In this document: positions 47,501-58,883 of the stretch, one piece after another | Position numbering within the stretch: position 1 is the stretch's first letter | How the letters are laid out: each line of letters starts with the position of its first letter | DNA from: Trissonchulus latispiculum | Taxonomy: Eukaryota > Nematoda > Enoplea > Enoplida > Ironidae | NCBI GenBank assembly: GCA_030248195.1 | Contig: JASAND010028820.1 | Coordinates: 1 to 64,000, forward strand | Length of the DNA: 64,000 bases | Direction of reading: 5' to 3' | Translations under genes and position numbers: made by a program | The notes under the pieces: model-generated | Databases searched by the model: none | What the model saw: only the letters and a program-made list of their open reading frames with translations | What the model was told of the DNA's origin: nothing

Positions 47501-50500
47501 TGCAGCCGTTTTGAACGTTTAAGATTTTACACCTTTTTAGCGCACGGTGCCAAAAGAGGCTTCGAAGCAGCCAGGCTGATGTATGCCAGAAATACCTGCA
47601 TCCGTTATGTGGAGAGAACCAATGAAAAGAATTATATTGAAGTTAATCCAAACGGAGGGTACTATTTTTATCTTGAGTTATTGATAATATTTTAAAATTT
47701 TACAGGAAATATGGACAACTTCAACAACAAAGGTTCTTGAGTATCACATTAACGTGAGAAATATCACCTTTCCTACTCTAAACTTAGCTCATGCTTTTGC
47801 TGTGAAATGTTTAATTACAAATATTTGTCAAGGCATGTCCTTCTGACCATTTCTAGTTTAACTTTTCCTACAATTTATTTCCTGCTTCTTTAGATGTTCT
47901 TCTCATGTGGGAGTTCAGAATAGCGGAAAGCAAATCATGACATTGGGTGGCGGATGTCATAGCCGGGGAACGGCTGGACATGAAATGATGCACGCGGCGG
48001 GATTTTGGCACGAGCAGAGCCGACCCGATAGAGATGATTACATCACCATTGTTTGGGACAACATTGCTGAAGGTAGGGATACCACTAATCAAAAGCCGCA
48101 ATACTAATTGTAAACTAGAGACGGCATAAATTTATTTTGTTATATGCCACGTTTCAACTGGGTTTATGTCTCGCCCACGCGGAAGGTTTTATTTTGGCTA
48201 AAATATGACTACTGCTGGAAATATTTTCCTACATTTGCATGCACTGTATTAATACCTGTTTAGGCACAAAGTATAACTTTGAAAAATGCAAAGAATGCAC
48301 AACACAAGGATTACCCTATGACTACGGAAGGTTTGCTGTTAAGCTTATAATCGAATAGCTAAAGAAAACAGCTCCAATCATTTTAACTTTTGTCGTTAAT
48401 TTATTTTTTAATCTTAGCAGCTAGAGTATATAATAGGAAGAGTGAAACACTCAACCCTTCCTAATGTTGTAAGCGTGCGAGATGCCCTGCAGATTCAGGC
48501 CGAAATCTCGGGAGGGGTTAACCATACGTTTATATTCGTTTGAACTAAAACCCATCTGACTGACTAATCACCTAGCTGATTTCAAGTTTACCTGTATAAG
48601 TGGACCCCGCTCCCCGAGATTTCGGAGGAGGAGGGTCCCAACTCCCAATTACCCGTAGAATCACGTCCCAATTCTCATGTTATTTTTAAATATAGTCAAA
48701 TTGACTAGTGGTAAGTGCTGTAATTATAGTAACTTTGATAATTCGTTATTAAGATAGTAATGGTTTAATTCATTTTTAGAAACTTATAGTTTTTTAGTAT
48801 CATGCACTATGAAGAAGAAGCATTCACTAAGCAAGCTGGCCTGAAAACTATCGTTCGAAAGCAGCAAGGGTACGTTAAACCAAAATATACTAAATTTGGA
48901 CAGTTATGGGCGAGCCATCTATTTGTGGGATAGGCTTGGGGGAAACAGTCTGAAGGCTTTAATTTTTGCACACTTGAGGATTTCTCAATTTTTTTGAAAT
49001 CCTTTCACTTTATCCAGCTGGATATTTTGAGCACTGTTGCCATGTATTGCTTATTTCAGGCCTGAAATCAGTCGACAGAGTAAATTCAGCAATTTGGATA
49101 TCAAAAAGTTGAATAAGCTTTATGACTGTGATCAAAGCGCTATTAATGATGATGTCGAAGAGACTAAGCCAGATGGTAATAATAAATCAGAAAATATTGT
49201 GAATAAATTAATTAATTGGGGGCTAACCATAGGTTAACGCGGGGGGGGTCTGGGAGGGGTTCAAGCCCCCCCCCCCCAACCCGGACAAAGTACAAGCCCT
49301 ACCACCGTCGGGGACTAGGGGTAACAAAAAATGGCCAAGGTGTTGTGATCTGTACTCATGCTATATCGACAATGTCGTGATCTAAGCCCACATGTATCAA
49401 ATTGTTCTGATGTTAGAATGTATCTGTTTAAATAAGCTGAGTAACTGTTGTAATGAATCATTCTGGTTAGTGACTGACAAGTCAGTAAAACACCACATTT
49501 GGCGACGAGGTATGGCAGTACACTCAGCTTTTGGAAGCCCTCCGATACCATTTTTGGCCACTCCGGGTGAACCATCAATGTCTTGGAAGATCTTAAAGAA
49601 AGCGTTTCAGAACTATCTTCTCGCGAGTGGGGGCATGGAGAGTCGGTTCGGTGAGCAGCGTCGGGTTGCGCTTTTCCTCAACTGCGTCGGTGCTGAAGCC
49701 CTACGAGTCTACTACACGTTGCCAGGATCCGAGAACAACGACATGACGTTGGAGCAAGGCATGGATCTGATTGGGAGTCACTACGATGCAAGGGTTAACG
49801 CAGTGGCAAACCGATACAAATTCAAACAGAGGAAACAAGGATCCCAGGAATCTGTAGACCAGTGGATGGCCGATCTTCGCTTTCTCATAGCCGACTGCGA
49901 CAATGGCGAGCTGCAGGCGCGTAGCCAGGGGGGGGGGCGAGGGGGGCATGCCCCCCCCCAAATGGAAGACAAAGGAGAAAATGTTATGAGTAGCTGCAGT
50001 GTGAATGAATATTTCGAAAATTTTTCGCCTGCGACGCTACTTTTGCACAAAATATCCCAAAAATCCCTAGATTTTGCTTGAAATTTGCCTCCACTGGTTC
50101 CGTTGCGGTAGAAATTTCAGAGCATTTTTGACTTGCCCCCTCCGAAATTTTTTTCTGGCTACGCTAGTGGCAAGCTGCAAGGATACGCTCCGGATAGGAT
50201 ATCACTATAGGATATAGGATATCCTCAGGATAGGCTACGCTCACTCAAAAGGATCTATCCGTTCAAGTTCATGCTAGCGGGAGCAAGAAGGGCAGCTTTC
50301 AGGGTCACCAAAGAACCAGTCAAAGTGATAGCCGTCATCGTCCCTAACCAAACAAGCCGGCCCTTCGTATGCTACTACTGGGTGCCCTAGTTGTGGTGGT
50401 GGTGGAGGACACAATGGCAAATCTTGTCCAGCGTCCCGTGCAACATGCAATGGTTGCGGCGGAAGAGGTCATTATAAAAGGGTGTGTCCCACTCAGTCCT

Positions 50501-53500
50501 TGGAAGCCGACATTGGGTTCATTGAGGATGAAGAAAAGCATAAAGTTATAATTATTTCAGTCGTAACAATTTTTCAAATTTTTCCTGTTTAAATTTGTGG
50601 TAGAGCCTTTAAAAGTGAAAGGAAGGTGTTGTGATCTGTACTCATGCTGTATCGACAATGTCGTGATCTAAGCCCACATGTATCGAATTGCTCTGATGTT
50701 AGAATGTATCTGTTTAAATAAGCTGAGTAACTGTTGTAATGAATCATTCTGGTTAGTGACAGGTCAGTAAAACACCAATAGCAGGAAAAAATTAGTTTTT
50801 ACAGAAAAATTTCAAAAAAATTTCTGGTTTCGCCGGAATTTTTTAGCTAAAATGTTTATTTGTTCGGGAAAATCGGGCAACATTTTGAAATTTTTTCCAA
50901 AAAGGGTAAATGTTTTGCAAATTTTGATAAAAAATTGCAAATTTTAATAAAATTTAAAAGTAAAATTTTACAAATATGTCCTTGAGGTACAAGCCCCCCT
51001 GAAAATTCTTGTTGAAGGTACAAGCCTCCTCAAAATTTTTTGGAGACAAGCCTCCCCAGGACCCGACCCTATGTTAATGTATGGGGCTAACCGTAATAGC
51101 AAAGTGTGTTAAGTTTGGGTTAACATAACAACTCAATCATATTATTTATTTCGACTGCGCTTTTCACTCGTCTCAAATTTAAATGCCTCTAGGAAAGCAT
51201 TAGTTTAGCGAGTTAGGTTAACGTATGTTAATGAGTGTGCGCACATCCAACATAAGCCCGATTCACGGTGAAGTGCATTGTGCTTTGTGCGTTGTTTCCT
51301 GTGTTTTGTGCTTTGTCTTTGTGCTCTGGAGACAGAAAACAAATGACTAATGATGAGAAAGCACAATATCAAAAGCACAGGTAACGGAAGCAAGCTTGGA
51401 GGGTATTCAAAATTTTCATATCTCAAAAAACGTTAACAGGATGAGTTTATTGACGTTTTAAATTATATAATGTAATTTAATACTAATAACAACGATCTTT
51501 AATAATAATACAAAATATATAATTATTATATATTAACTTGAGAAATTAAATTTTTGAAAACTCTTTATTTATTTACGATTGTCAATTCATGATGATTAAA
51601 CACGCATTCACGCAAAAATTAAATCTTTGTCCAAATAAGATTTAATTCAACATTGGGAATACTATAGTGCTCATGTGACGTCCAGTTTCTGTGTGCGACC
51701 AGTCCGCATAGAACAAGGTCTGTTTTGATTAGGAAGCACTGAAAGCACAATTTAAAATGTTTGTCATTGTCAAACATCCCAAAGCACGACAAAAGCACAA
51801 CGCACAGAAAACCATCACGAACCAGGAAAGCACAAAGCACAAAGCGTTGTGCTTTTCAAACCATCATGAACCGAGAAAGTACAGAGCACAAAGCACACCA
51901 TCGTGAACCAGACTATATCAGATTGGGACCTTCTTTAATCACAGTTGAAACAATACTTCCTAGAAGAGTGCATGAAATACTACAATACAATGCAAAACAA
52001 TCTATTGCACTGAACTGATTAATCCAATAATAAGTTCTACTATTAGATTAGGTCTTCGCGTTCAGGCATGGTTTACTCAAAAGACAAATATGATATGCTT
52101 TTTCTGTGCCCACAGCATTTCATCAGGACTTTTTGAAATCTAAGATATGATGATAAAATTGAAAGAAATAATTGCCACTGCTGCATATGAAGATGCAGCA
52201 TAGTCGCACAGATTGGTACAGTAACTAAAGTCTGACCAGAATATGTATTATTGCATATACTGTTTTTAATATGTTCCGCAGACTTTACTGTGATACTCTA
52301 ACATTGTTCTAAATGGTGTTAATGTGTTTCAGGTTGCCCAGTAGAATGGGAACGTTACAACGGGAAATGCTATTTGGATTCTTGGGAAGATTTCGATAAG
52401 AAAGGTGCTGAGGAATTCTGCCAAAAGAATGGAGGCGTTATTCCATCCATTGCCAGCAAATCCGAAGAAGATGAAATGGTGTCATTCATGTAAACATCAA
52501 AATATCCAATTGATTCCGCAGCTTTTTACTATAATATTCCCCAAAATTTTTACTGAGCCGCCTTCATCAGGAGGCTGCTTTTTGCTGTTGGAGTTTTGAG
52601 ATATTCCAGGAAATATAACTTGCATACCTCAGTAACTCTTCTAACCGTTTGTCAAAACGTTTAAATTAACCTTATTTTTAATCAAATGATTAATATAATT
52701 AATTAAGAATACACTTCGTAACACCAAAGTCTCAGAAGTTATTTGCATAGTCCAATACCAATATCTTAGTTTAGGGAGAAATCTGGAGTGAGCATTTTGT
52801 GGTTAGGAATGGTCGCCAAAGATGGTGCTTGGACTTTGCCTAATGGTCAAAGGATTACATTTACTAATTTTGCCTACGGAGATTCAACTGCCTCCGAAGA
52901 TCGTCCCTGTCTTTACTATTACGGTGGTACTGGTTGGTTTGCAGGAGAATGTGGCTGGAAACAAAGAACAGTCTGTGTTAAAGGTATGGTTTGGTATGGT
53001 ATGGTAGGTAGGTCCATTTGGTTCTACCAGTCAATATTCTTTGCTTCTCTCAAACTCCGGGAGCATCTGGCTTATGCGAAGTACCGGCAGAGGCTCTAGC
53101 TTGCACGAGCAGTCTCTGCTTGTATTGTGTCACTTAATTAGTCTTATCTGACACAATCGAAACGTTTCTGTTGAAATAAGGACATCATTATTTCTGTTTT
53201 TAAAAAAGGAAACAAGGCTGACTGCTCCAAGTATCGCGGAATAAGCTTACTTTCGATAGCCGGTGTGAGATATTCGCAGCAGCACGGTAGAATTTACTTG
53301 AAATTATTGTAAACTACAGTATTCTTTTCTTACTTCTGTGTGAATTCCTTGGCTTTGGAATTTAGCTATCCTCCTTCTGTGTGGAAATTTTGGCTTCGCC
53401 TTTTGGCTATCTCAAAATTACAATTTCGTACAATATGCAAATTAGTTTTCTACTATAAAAGGAAGGAAATCTTCAAAAGAATCGGTCACTTTTCAATCTC

Positions 53501-55855
53501 AACTTCAATAGCATCATCATCAGCGAAGCCAGGAGGAGGATCAGCAGCCACGAGTTAGAGGTTGGTCAGGGGGGCAAGGGTGGATTTTGTGATCACAGTC
53601 ACTATTCTTTGTTTATTTCCTGTGGAAATTATACTTGAATTAAAGAAAGCTATTTCATTATTAGCCCTTTCATTATTCTAAACTTTGATAGGGATCTAAA
53701 ATCACGCACTCTTTACGAACTTACAACTTCCGTTTAGTTCTCCGTAAATTTCAAGTTATTTACACCGGGAAAGTTGTAACGGGGATTATTCGAATGTGGA
53801 TGCTGGATTTGCACGAGTCTATTCTGCGTGAGCGTAAGGGAGGATTTCGACGAGGAATGGGCTGTACGGACCAGATATTCGCTTTGCGTCAAATTATGGA
53901 CACTGGTAACCAACTGTAGTATGTTTTGTTGACTTTGCGGCTGCGTTTGATAGTTCCCATCAGCAGTCTATGTGGGACATCCTACGCCAATGCGGTTTGC
54001 TTAATGGGCCTCTGTACGCAATAATCCTCCTATGTGCAAAGTCAGGACGGTTTGTCGCAGGAATTCACAGTCCGCAGAGGAGTTCGCCAGGGTAGTAGTC
54101 TGTTCCCCTCCTGTTTAAACCGCGAAGCTCCGACGGTGATTCGGTCGGAGACAACCTGTTTGTAGCAGATTTCGGTTATGCCGCCGACAACGCGCTGTTT
54201 CAGCCCTACTTATGCTTGATCGACTTTCGTGAGTTGCTGAGGGTGTGGCACCTAAAATTATACCCTTAAAGACCAAGGGTATGTCATCTACTCTATAGTA
54301 CAAACTGTACAGATTTACAGTGAGCTCATTGAACTAGTGACTTCATACTGCTATCTAGGCTCCGTCATAAGTGCGTCAGCTATTAGATATCGATAGATTA
54401 GATTAGATATTAGATATTAGATTAGCCCCAGCAGAAGATATCAATGTTCGTATTGGCAAAGCATGCATCACTTTCAAGCGCCTGGCTGCCCGTTTATGGA
54501 GAAGTCATAATATTGCCGTTTCTATCAAGATGAAGATTTTTAATGACAGCATCATCCCGATCATTCTGTACGGATGCAAAACTTGGAGTCCTCTCGTCAG
54601 CGCTCTATCCATGGTGTAAGACATGTCGATCATATTCAAATAGTGAAATCCGCAGACTCTGTTCCTCCAACCAGGCTGCCATTTCTGAAAGACTCCAACA
54701 GTCCAGATAACGCTGTCTGGGACACATAGACTGTCTGCCTTCGGAAATTTTTTGTGCCAAAATGTGGCCTATACCAGCATCCAACGGCTGGAAGTGTACG
54801 CGTTCTGCCCCAAAGGCTGTCTTAGGTGCCTAAAGAATGCCTGCTTCGCAGCAGACTGGACACGAAGTTTCCGGGAAATCATGCGCAACATGACACAAGA
54901 TCGATACTGATCCACGGGGGGTCACTAGAGTCTGATTTGTGGGGGGGGGGCCGATAGCGAACAGAGCCGTTTTTGCTCTGAAAACATAAAGTGTGCATAG
55001 TGGCACACTCTTATATTATGTACTCTTGGTGCAAGGAAGTGTAAAGTCTGTATTATGTGCAGTTCATGCAATTCTAAAGCAGCAGAAGATATGCGGAATG
55101 CAATCGCTGAAAGCATTTATGTACAATACATATTAAAGACCTGTTGTGTATAGTTCGATCTCCACCTGAGAACAGAGTGGTCCGGGTCTCTCATGCTCGA
55201 ATAACATTTCTTAGAGGATTCATTTTCACAGTTAGCTAAATTAAACTGAACACCTTTCCAAAATTGGCATAAACTTTTAACCTCACGATTTTTTCCATGT
55301 CTGTTTTTTCAGAAGGAAACAATGGAGGTGGTAACACAGGTGGTGGCTCAGGAGGAGGAGGAGGAGGAGGAGGCAGTGAGTTTTTTCTCAATATCAGATT
55401 ATGACTTTAGGTTCAAAAAATCATCGTACGTATACGGCATAGGAGATAGATCACCCCAAGGATCCGTCGTCTTGCGTTTTTGCCAGAGGGAAAATCCAGG
55501 TTTCTCAAGGGGGATTTCAAAGTAGCTTTTTGGTTAAAAAGGGGGAAAAATCGCTTAAAAATCGCTTTCAAAAGTACCCCTAAGAAAAATCGCTCTCACA
55601 AGGAATACCCAAGTTTGCTTCCACATGGGTCAGTGAAATTTGACCTCCCGTTCAGGTAGGCTCCCGGCGCGTGCCCGATTTCAAATCTGTAGCGAATCAA
55701 CACCTTTCGCACAATTTAATGCGGTTGACATGCAATGTGTTTCAGGCTGTGCTGACAAGACGGATTGCTCCGGATATACGAAGGATATGTGCAACCAACC
55801 TCAGTATAAAGAATCCTTGAAATACTACTGTCCTAAGTTTTGCGGGTTCTGTTAG
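44513..55855 (+). CDS. Gene B: secreted astacin - C-type lectin - ShKT protein, 13 exons
   Basis: Coding exons: 44513-44585, 44961-44996, 46369-46415, 46667-46757, 47541-47658, 47894-48072, 48264-48330, 48798-48869, 49060-49175, 52333-52489, 52775-52983, 55313-55375, 55746-55855. Every exon except the Gly linker has the same length as in gene A and all phases agree, giving 445 residues. Features are the same: signal peptide MKLFILLAIFGA, FEGD propeptide motif, zinc motif HEMMHAAGFWHE, Met-turn SIMHY, a C-type lectin-like domain with WLG and paired cysteines but no EPN/QPD, a linker expanded by GGA repeats, and a six-Cys ShKT domain ending on the final Cys. The zinc exon is nearly identical to that of gene A over HSRGTAGHEMMHAAG, suggesting recent duplication or conversion. 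Introns hold a LINE tail (4), an LTR element and a MITE (9), and an RTE relic (11). Confidence 0.88.
44651..44731 (+). pseudogene. Duplicated first exon in intron 1 of gene B, start codon lost
   Basis: The sequence reads LFILLAVFGVSYGAGRGR then VVSLHG and ends at a GTAAGA donor, like the real exons 1 at 20477 and 44513. The position of the ATG reads ATA instead, and a few extra residues precede LHG. It may be a decayed leftover of a further gene copy or a local exon duplication. If spliced in after exon 1 it would insert a second hydrophobic segment, which seems unlikely to be used. Confidence 0.7.
45050..46160. mobile_element. MITE-like element with GATAATC/GAGATTA words, intron 2 of gene B
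   Basis: The left end GCACTAAAAGAGATAATCTCGAG and the right end AGATAATCTTGATGTTGGTGCC are imperfect inverted copies. Similar clusters at 45690-45870 suggest a nested second copy. The last bases (AACGGGCGTTA) match the right end of the element at 1256-2645. Non-coding; the minus frame at 45747-45983 is probably chance. Confidence 0.5.
46930..47475 (+). mobile_element. 5'-truncated LINE tail, CR1/L2-like
   Basis: The frame ending at 47300 reads RLRVLGLHSLEYRRL, then AVLCFKIVRHLI, TRGHGLRLK, NFFSWRVVRLWNSLTEEVV, and VNIFRQRIEEL. This is the typical C-terminal end of reverse-transcriptase ORFs in CR1/L2-type non-LTR elements (R-L...LGL.SLE.RRL, TRGH, FF..R....WN.L). A short 3' UTR and a (TTGTC)n tail at 47452-47475 follow, another CR1/L2 feature. 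It lies in intron 4 of gene B on the gene's strand. No target duplication was defined. Confidence 0.8.
49512..50560 (+). pseudogene. Gag with CCHC zinc knuckles, interrupted by a MITE
   Basis: The ATG directly follows the primer site. The first part (to about 49917) reads WKILKKAFQNYLLASG, LFLNCVGAEALRVYYTLPG and QESVDQWMADLRFLI, typical of animal Gypsy gag. A 246-bp MITE then breaks the frame. After it, in another frame, two knuckles occur near 50385-50490: CPSCGGGGGHNGKSC (C-x2-C-x5-H-x4-C) and CNGCGGRGHYKRVC (classical C-x2-C-x4-H-x4-C). Non-functional in its present form. Confidence 0.8.
49919..50164. mobile_element. MITE (GCGTAGCCAG ends) inside the gag gene
   Basis: The ends GCGTAGCCAGGGGGGG and CTGGCTACGC are inverted. 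The flanks TGGCGAGCTGCAGG and TGGCAAGCTGCAAGG form an imperfect 13-15-bp duplication, so insertion came after the LTR element. Non-coding. Confidence 0.75.
51259..51910. mobile_element. MITE with GATTCACGGTGAAGTGC ends, intron 9 of gene B
   Basis: The left GATTCACGGTGAAGTGCATT followed by GTGCTTTGTGCGTTG, and the right CAAAGCACAAAGCGTTGTGC followed by CACCATCGTGAACC, are inverted. The centre is AT-rich. Non-coding. Confidence 0.65.
53190..54920 (+). pseudogene. RTE-like non-LTR retrotransposon relic
   Basis: Reverse-transcriptase landmarks appear in several frames: KKGNKADCSKYRGISLLSIA (53205-53265), then an unrelated block to about 53720. Next come GFRRGMGCTDQIFALRQIMD (53840-53900), a FAAAFDS-like stretch near 53935, VRRGVRQGSSL (about 54070-54105), SYCYLGSVISAS (about 54335), IILYGCKTWSPL (about 54555) and EIMRNMTQDRY near 54900. 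The order matches RTE-type ORFs through the C-terminal region. Many stops and shifts make it dead. It lies in intron 11 of gene B. Confidence 0.75.
54938..55035. mobile_element. Solo right end of the 22369-22769 MITE family
   Basis: A G run, GGCCGATAGCGAACAGAGC, TTTTTGCTCTGAAAACATA and GTGGCACACTCTTATATTATG align with 22668-22765. The left half is missing. Confidence 0.75.
55440..55665. repeat. Repeat shared with intron 9 of gene A in opposite orientation
   Basis: GGAAGCAAAC, AAGGGG, AAATCGCTTTCAAAAGTAC and GGTCAGTGAAATTTGACCTCCCGTTCAGGTA correspond to the complement of 30490-30610. It is probably an independent insertion of one family in the two paralogues. Confidence 0.6.
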
Positions 55856-55884
55856 CATTGCAACAAAGACCAAACTGTATTCTC

Positions 55885-55890
55885 AATAAA
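55885..55890 (+). terminator. Poly(A) signal of gene B
   Basis: AATAAA 30 bp after the stop codon. Confidence 0.75.
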
Positions 55891-55992
55891 TGACAAACGC
55901 ATTGCTTTGTGACATGCTACTAAATGAAGTCAACTGCAATCAAGAGTAGACAAAGGTAAAAAAACAAAAAAGTCTTAGCCTTAAAAAGTCTT

Positions 55993-56590
55993 GGGTCTTT
56001 TCCAGATTACCCCCCACCACTCAAAGTTCTTAAAACTCGACCAAATGAGTTGAAATTTTGTGTGGGGATGTTCTCGACCACGCTGAGTTCAAATATGTCA
56101 AAATTTTTCGATTTCGCGAAATTCGATTTTTTTCGATTTCTAAGGGGGGACTTCCAAGGGTACCGAAAAATTTTTTGTCTTCGATTTTGCTGAAAAGTTG
56201 TATATAAGGGTTTTAAGGGTCGCAGAACACGAATCTGAAGTCCGTTTTTCGATTCAGCTTTTCGTTAGCTCAGCATAGCTTTCATCTTAAGCTTACAACT
56301 TTAGCTTACGTCAGGCTAACGAAAAGCTGAATCAAAAACAGACTTCAGATTCGTGTTCTGCAGCCCAGAAAACCCCTATATACAACTTTTCAGCAAAATC
56401 GAAGACAAAAAATTTTTCGGTTACCCTTGGTCCCCCCTTAGAAATCGAAAAATTCGAATTTCGCGAAATCAAAAAATTTGGCGATATTTGAACTCAGCGT
56501 GGTCGAAAACACACCCACACCAAATTTCAGCTCATTTGGTCGAGTTTTAAGAACTTTGACTGGTGGGGGGGTAATCTGGAAAAGACCCAA
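55993..56590. mobile_element. Foldback element, about 290-bp arms
   Basis: GTCTTTTCCAGATTACCCCC through CGACCACGCTGAGTTCAAAT on the left is mirrored on the right to GGGGGTAATCTGGAAAAGAC, centred near 56295. It is non-coding; frames across the arms are mirror artefacts. A diverged relative is at 60537-61175. Confidence 0.85.
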
Positions 56591-56929
56591 AGTCTTCTTA
56601 AAAAAACAAGTCAATTCAGTTACAGCAATAAAATCTATCCCAACGATTTGCATCTGTGCGGTGGAGGGGCTGTTCTATCATTGGAGGTCCAACCTCAAAT
56701 ATTAATCGAACAATAGACGATCATAAATTTTGAACAATTTAGTTTCAAGGGGTCTGTACTCCGTAGTCTGTGCTATGTATACTCCACCAGTATACTAAAT
56801 ACTAATGTTTAAATATTAACAACTTACATTTTCATAAGGACCCGATAATATAGGAAATCTCACAATTCAATAGGCAGGACGAGTGGAAATCATTGCAGGA
56901 GCAATATTATAGTAGATTCGCCCAATCTG

Positions 56930-58050
56930 CGTCATACCCCAAAGTGCGTCACTCAGTTGTTTAAAGTTACCTGGTGCACTACAAAATAGAAGATATCCTA
57001 AAGTTTTCACATTTCTAAGCAGGTCTATTCAAGCTCTATGCAATGGTGTAAAAATTATTTCCTTAAAATTTTTTAACAGTGCACAATGCTACAAAATTCA
57101 ATATACTTTGAATAAAACACCCATTGTCCGTCAAATTTTAAGCAATGTCCCGAATTCAGTTTTATGCACCTAACAATCTTAATACTTAACAACATTTAAT
57201 GTGCCAGCTATCAAATTATTCGTTAGAATCTGCTGATTCCAAAAATATGAACGATTCCTGATTTGACCGTACTAGAACTGAGAAATTCTGATTTTACTGG
57301 AACCAGTGATCAGTGCCTAAAGTGCGTCGCTCAAAATTAACTTTTTGCGCAAATATCCCTAATGTGCGTTCGTATCTTTTACATGTAAATTTGCTTCAAA
57401 TAAATGCAAATACTGGGTTTATAACTTAACTTAAGACAAAACTAAGTGCAAAAACACAATCCTAGGAATAATTCTGAGCAATGTGATACCAAATTTTCTG
57501 TTTTTATGGCATTTTATTTTTTTAGGAAAAGTCGTTGTTTCCTGCTTTAAATCATAAAATTACATTTTATTAATTGTTATAGTTTAATTTGCAAATCAAA
57601 TTCGCTTTAAATAATACAGTACTGGCATTTTAACAAATTTTTCGAAGATCACAGATTTTGTTGATTTTGATATATATTGTTTATATACGAGCCAACTACC
57701 ATATAAAAAATTTTCGTAGCATAAAATTGTCGGAAACAGGGGTTATTGCATCTCAAAGTTTGCTTTTCTAATGCAAATCATAGGAACTTTGAAATGACGC
57801 ACTTTAGGACACGTCCGACGCACTTTAGGGAATGATCTTTTCACAGCGAAAAATTGCAATTTTTAACATAAAAATGGCTATAACTTACGATTGGCTTTAC
57901 CTAATACCGTCAAATTTTACAGAAATGTAGAAGCAGAGGTGCTTGAGACTTCTGTAAAGTTTTATGTTATGAAATTTTGCCATTCAAAAGTTACAGATTT
58001 TCAAAGTGACCACTCCTTTTGCGTACACAAAAGGTGACGCAGATTGGGCG
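56930..58050. repeat. Region with scattered CTAAAGTGCGTC words
   Basis: CCAAAGTGCGTCACTC (56939), CTAAAGTGCGTCGCTC (57319), CCTAATGTGCGTTCG (57357), GACGCACTTTAGGACACG (57797) and GACGCACTTTAGGGAATG (57819) occur in both orientations. They are spread over 1.1 kb of AT-rich DNA with no exon. It probably is an old inverted repeat element. Confidence 0.5.
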
Positions 58051-58314
58051 CATCTACTATACTGCTGTAATCAATTCTTCAAGTACATTTTAAGGCGAAT
58101 GTCCATATTGCTAGCTTTCACGATTTATATACTCGAATCAGTTGCTTGCTTACCCTTGTCATGTTTGCTTCAGCTAACTTTTGAGCTTTGCTTTTAAATG
58201 AATAATCGGCAAATCCTGGCTTTAAAACTTACAGAAAAGTTCTTCGAAATGGCCATCTAGCCTTAATGAATGGGATACGTGCGCAGCATAAATAAAGCAG
58301 GTTTCATAAAAGAC

Positions 58315-58445
58315 TTTCTCAGCAATGCAATTCTCGGCAATGCCTTTCTCGGCAATGCAATTTATGATTCTTTGACTTTCTCGGCAATGCAAGAAATGAG
58401 CATTGACCTTTCTTGGCAATGCAATTCTCGGCAATGAATGTTGAA
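58315..58445. repeat. TTCTCGGCAATGCAA tandem repeat
   Basis: About six imperfect copies of a 15-17-bp unit. The Cys/Ile/Glu-rich minus-strand frames over it reflect the repeat. Confidence 0.75.
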
Positions 58446-58883
58446 GCGACCGTTGAAACTTTTACGCATATGCAGATTGCAGAGCTGCACTTTCCAGAGC
58501 GCTGTTTTCTCTGTGCGTCTGAGTGTGCTACAAATGTAGTGTCTGTCATTCAAATGGCTTCAAAAGCTTTAACACATGGCCAGAAAAGTGCTGGTTTTTA
58601 TTGATACTTCCTGAAAAATGGTGCAGGGTCAGTTTATTGTGAACGATTATAATTCCATTTTTGAATTATTGTTATATTTACCTTTTCTAGTGTAGTTTTT
58701 TTAGCCCGGCCGGGGTTGGTTGGGCAGGCGGCCAGAGTGAGCGAGATGGATTTTATGAGTTGTATATTTGCGGTTATTCAGCAGGCATTTTACAGTTTTC
58801 ACAGCTTGTTTTGAAAAATTAAGTTTAAATTTACTTGGAGAAAGTTTGACATTGTTAACTGTATACTACACATTATAACGTGT

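Larger units (their letters stand above)
49341..50777 (+). mobile_element. Short LTR retrotransposon with gag only
   Basis: Direct repeats 49341-49495 and 50627-50777, starting TGTTGTGATC and ending AAAACACCA (TG...CA), are LTRs of about 153 bp differing by a few bases. TTTGGCGACGAGG just after the 5' LTR matches the usual primer-site/gag junction of animal Gypsy-type elements. A purine tract AAAAGTGAAAGGAAGG precedes the 3' LTR. The interior holds a gag but no protease, reverse transcriptase or integrase. The flanks (CAAGG and ATAGC) do not match, so the target duplication is lost or altered. It lies in intron 9 of gene B. Confidence 0.85.

Noticed and set aside
47479..47516. Candidate extra astacin exon after the LINE tail in gene B
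   Set aside because: It has an AG acceptor and a protein-like reading, but it would put exon 5 out of frame, and direct joining of exons 4 and 5 matches gene A exactly.
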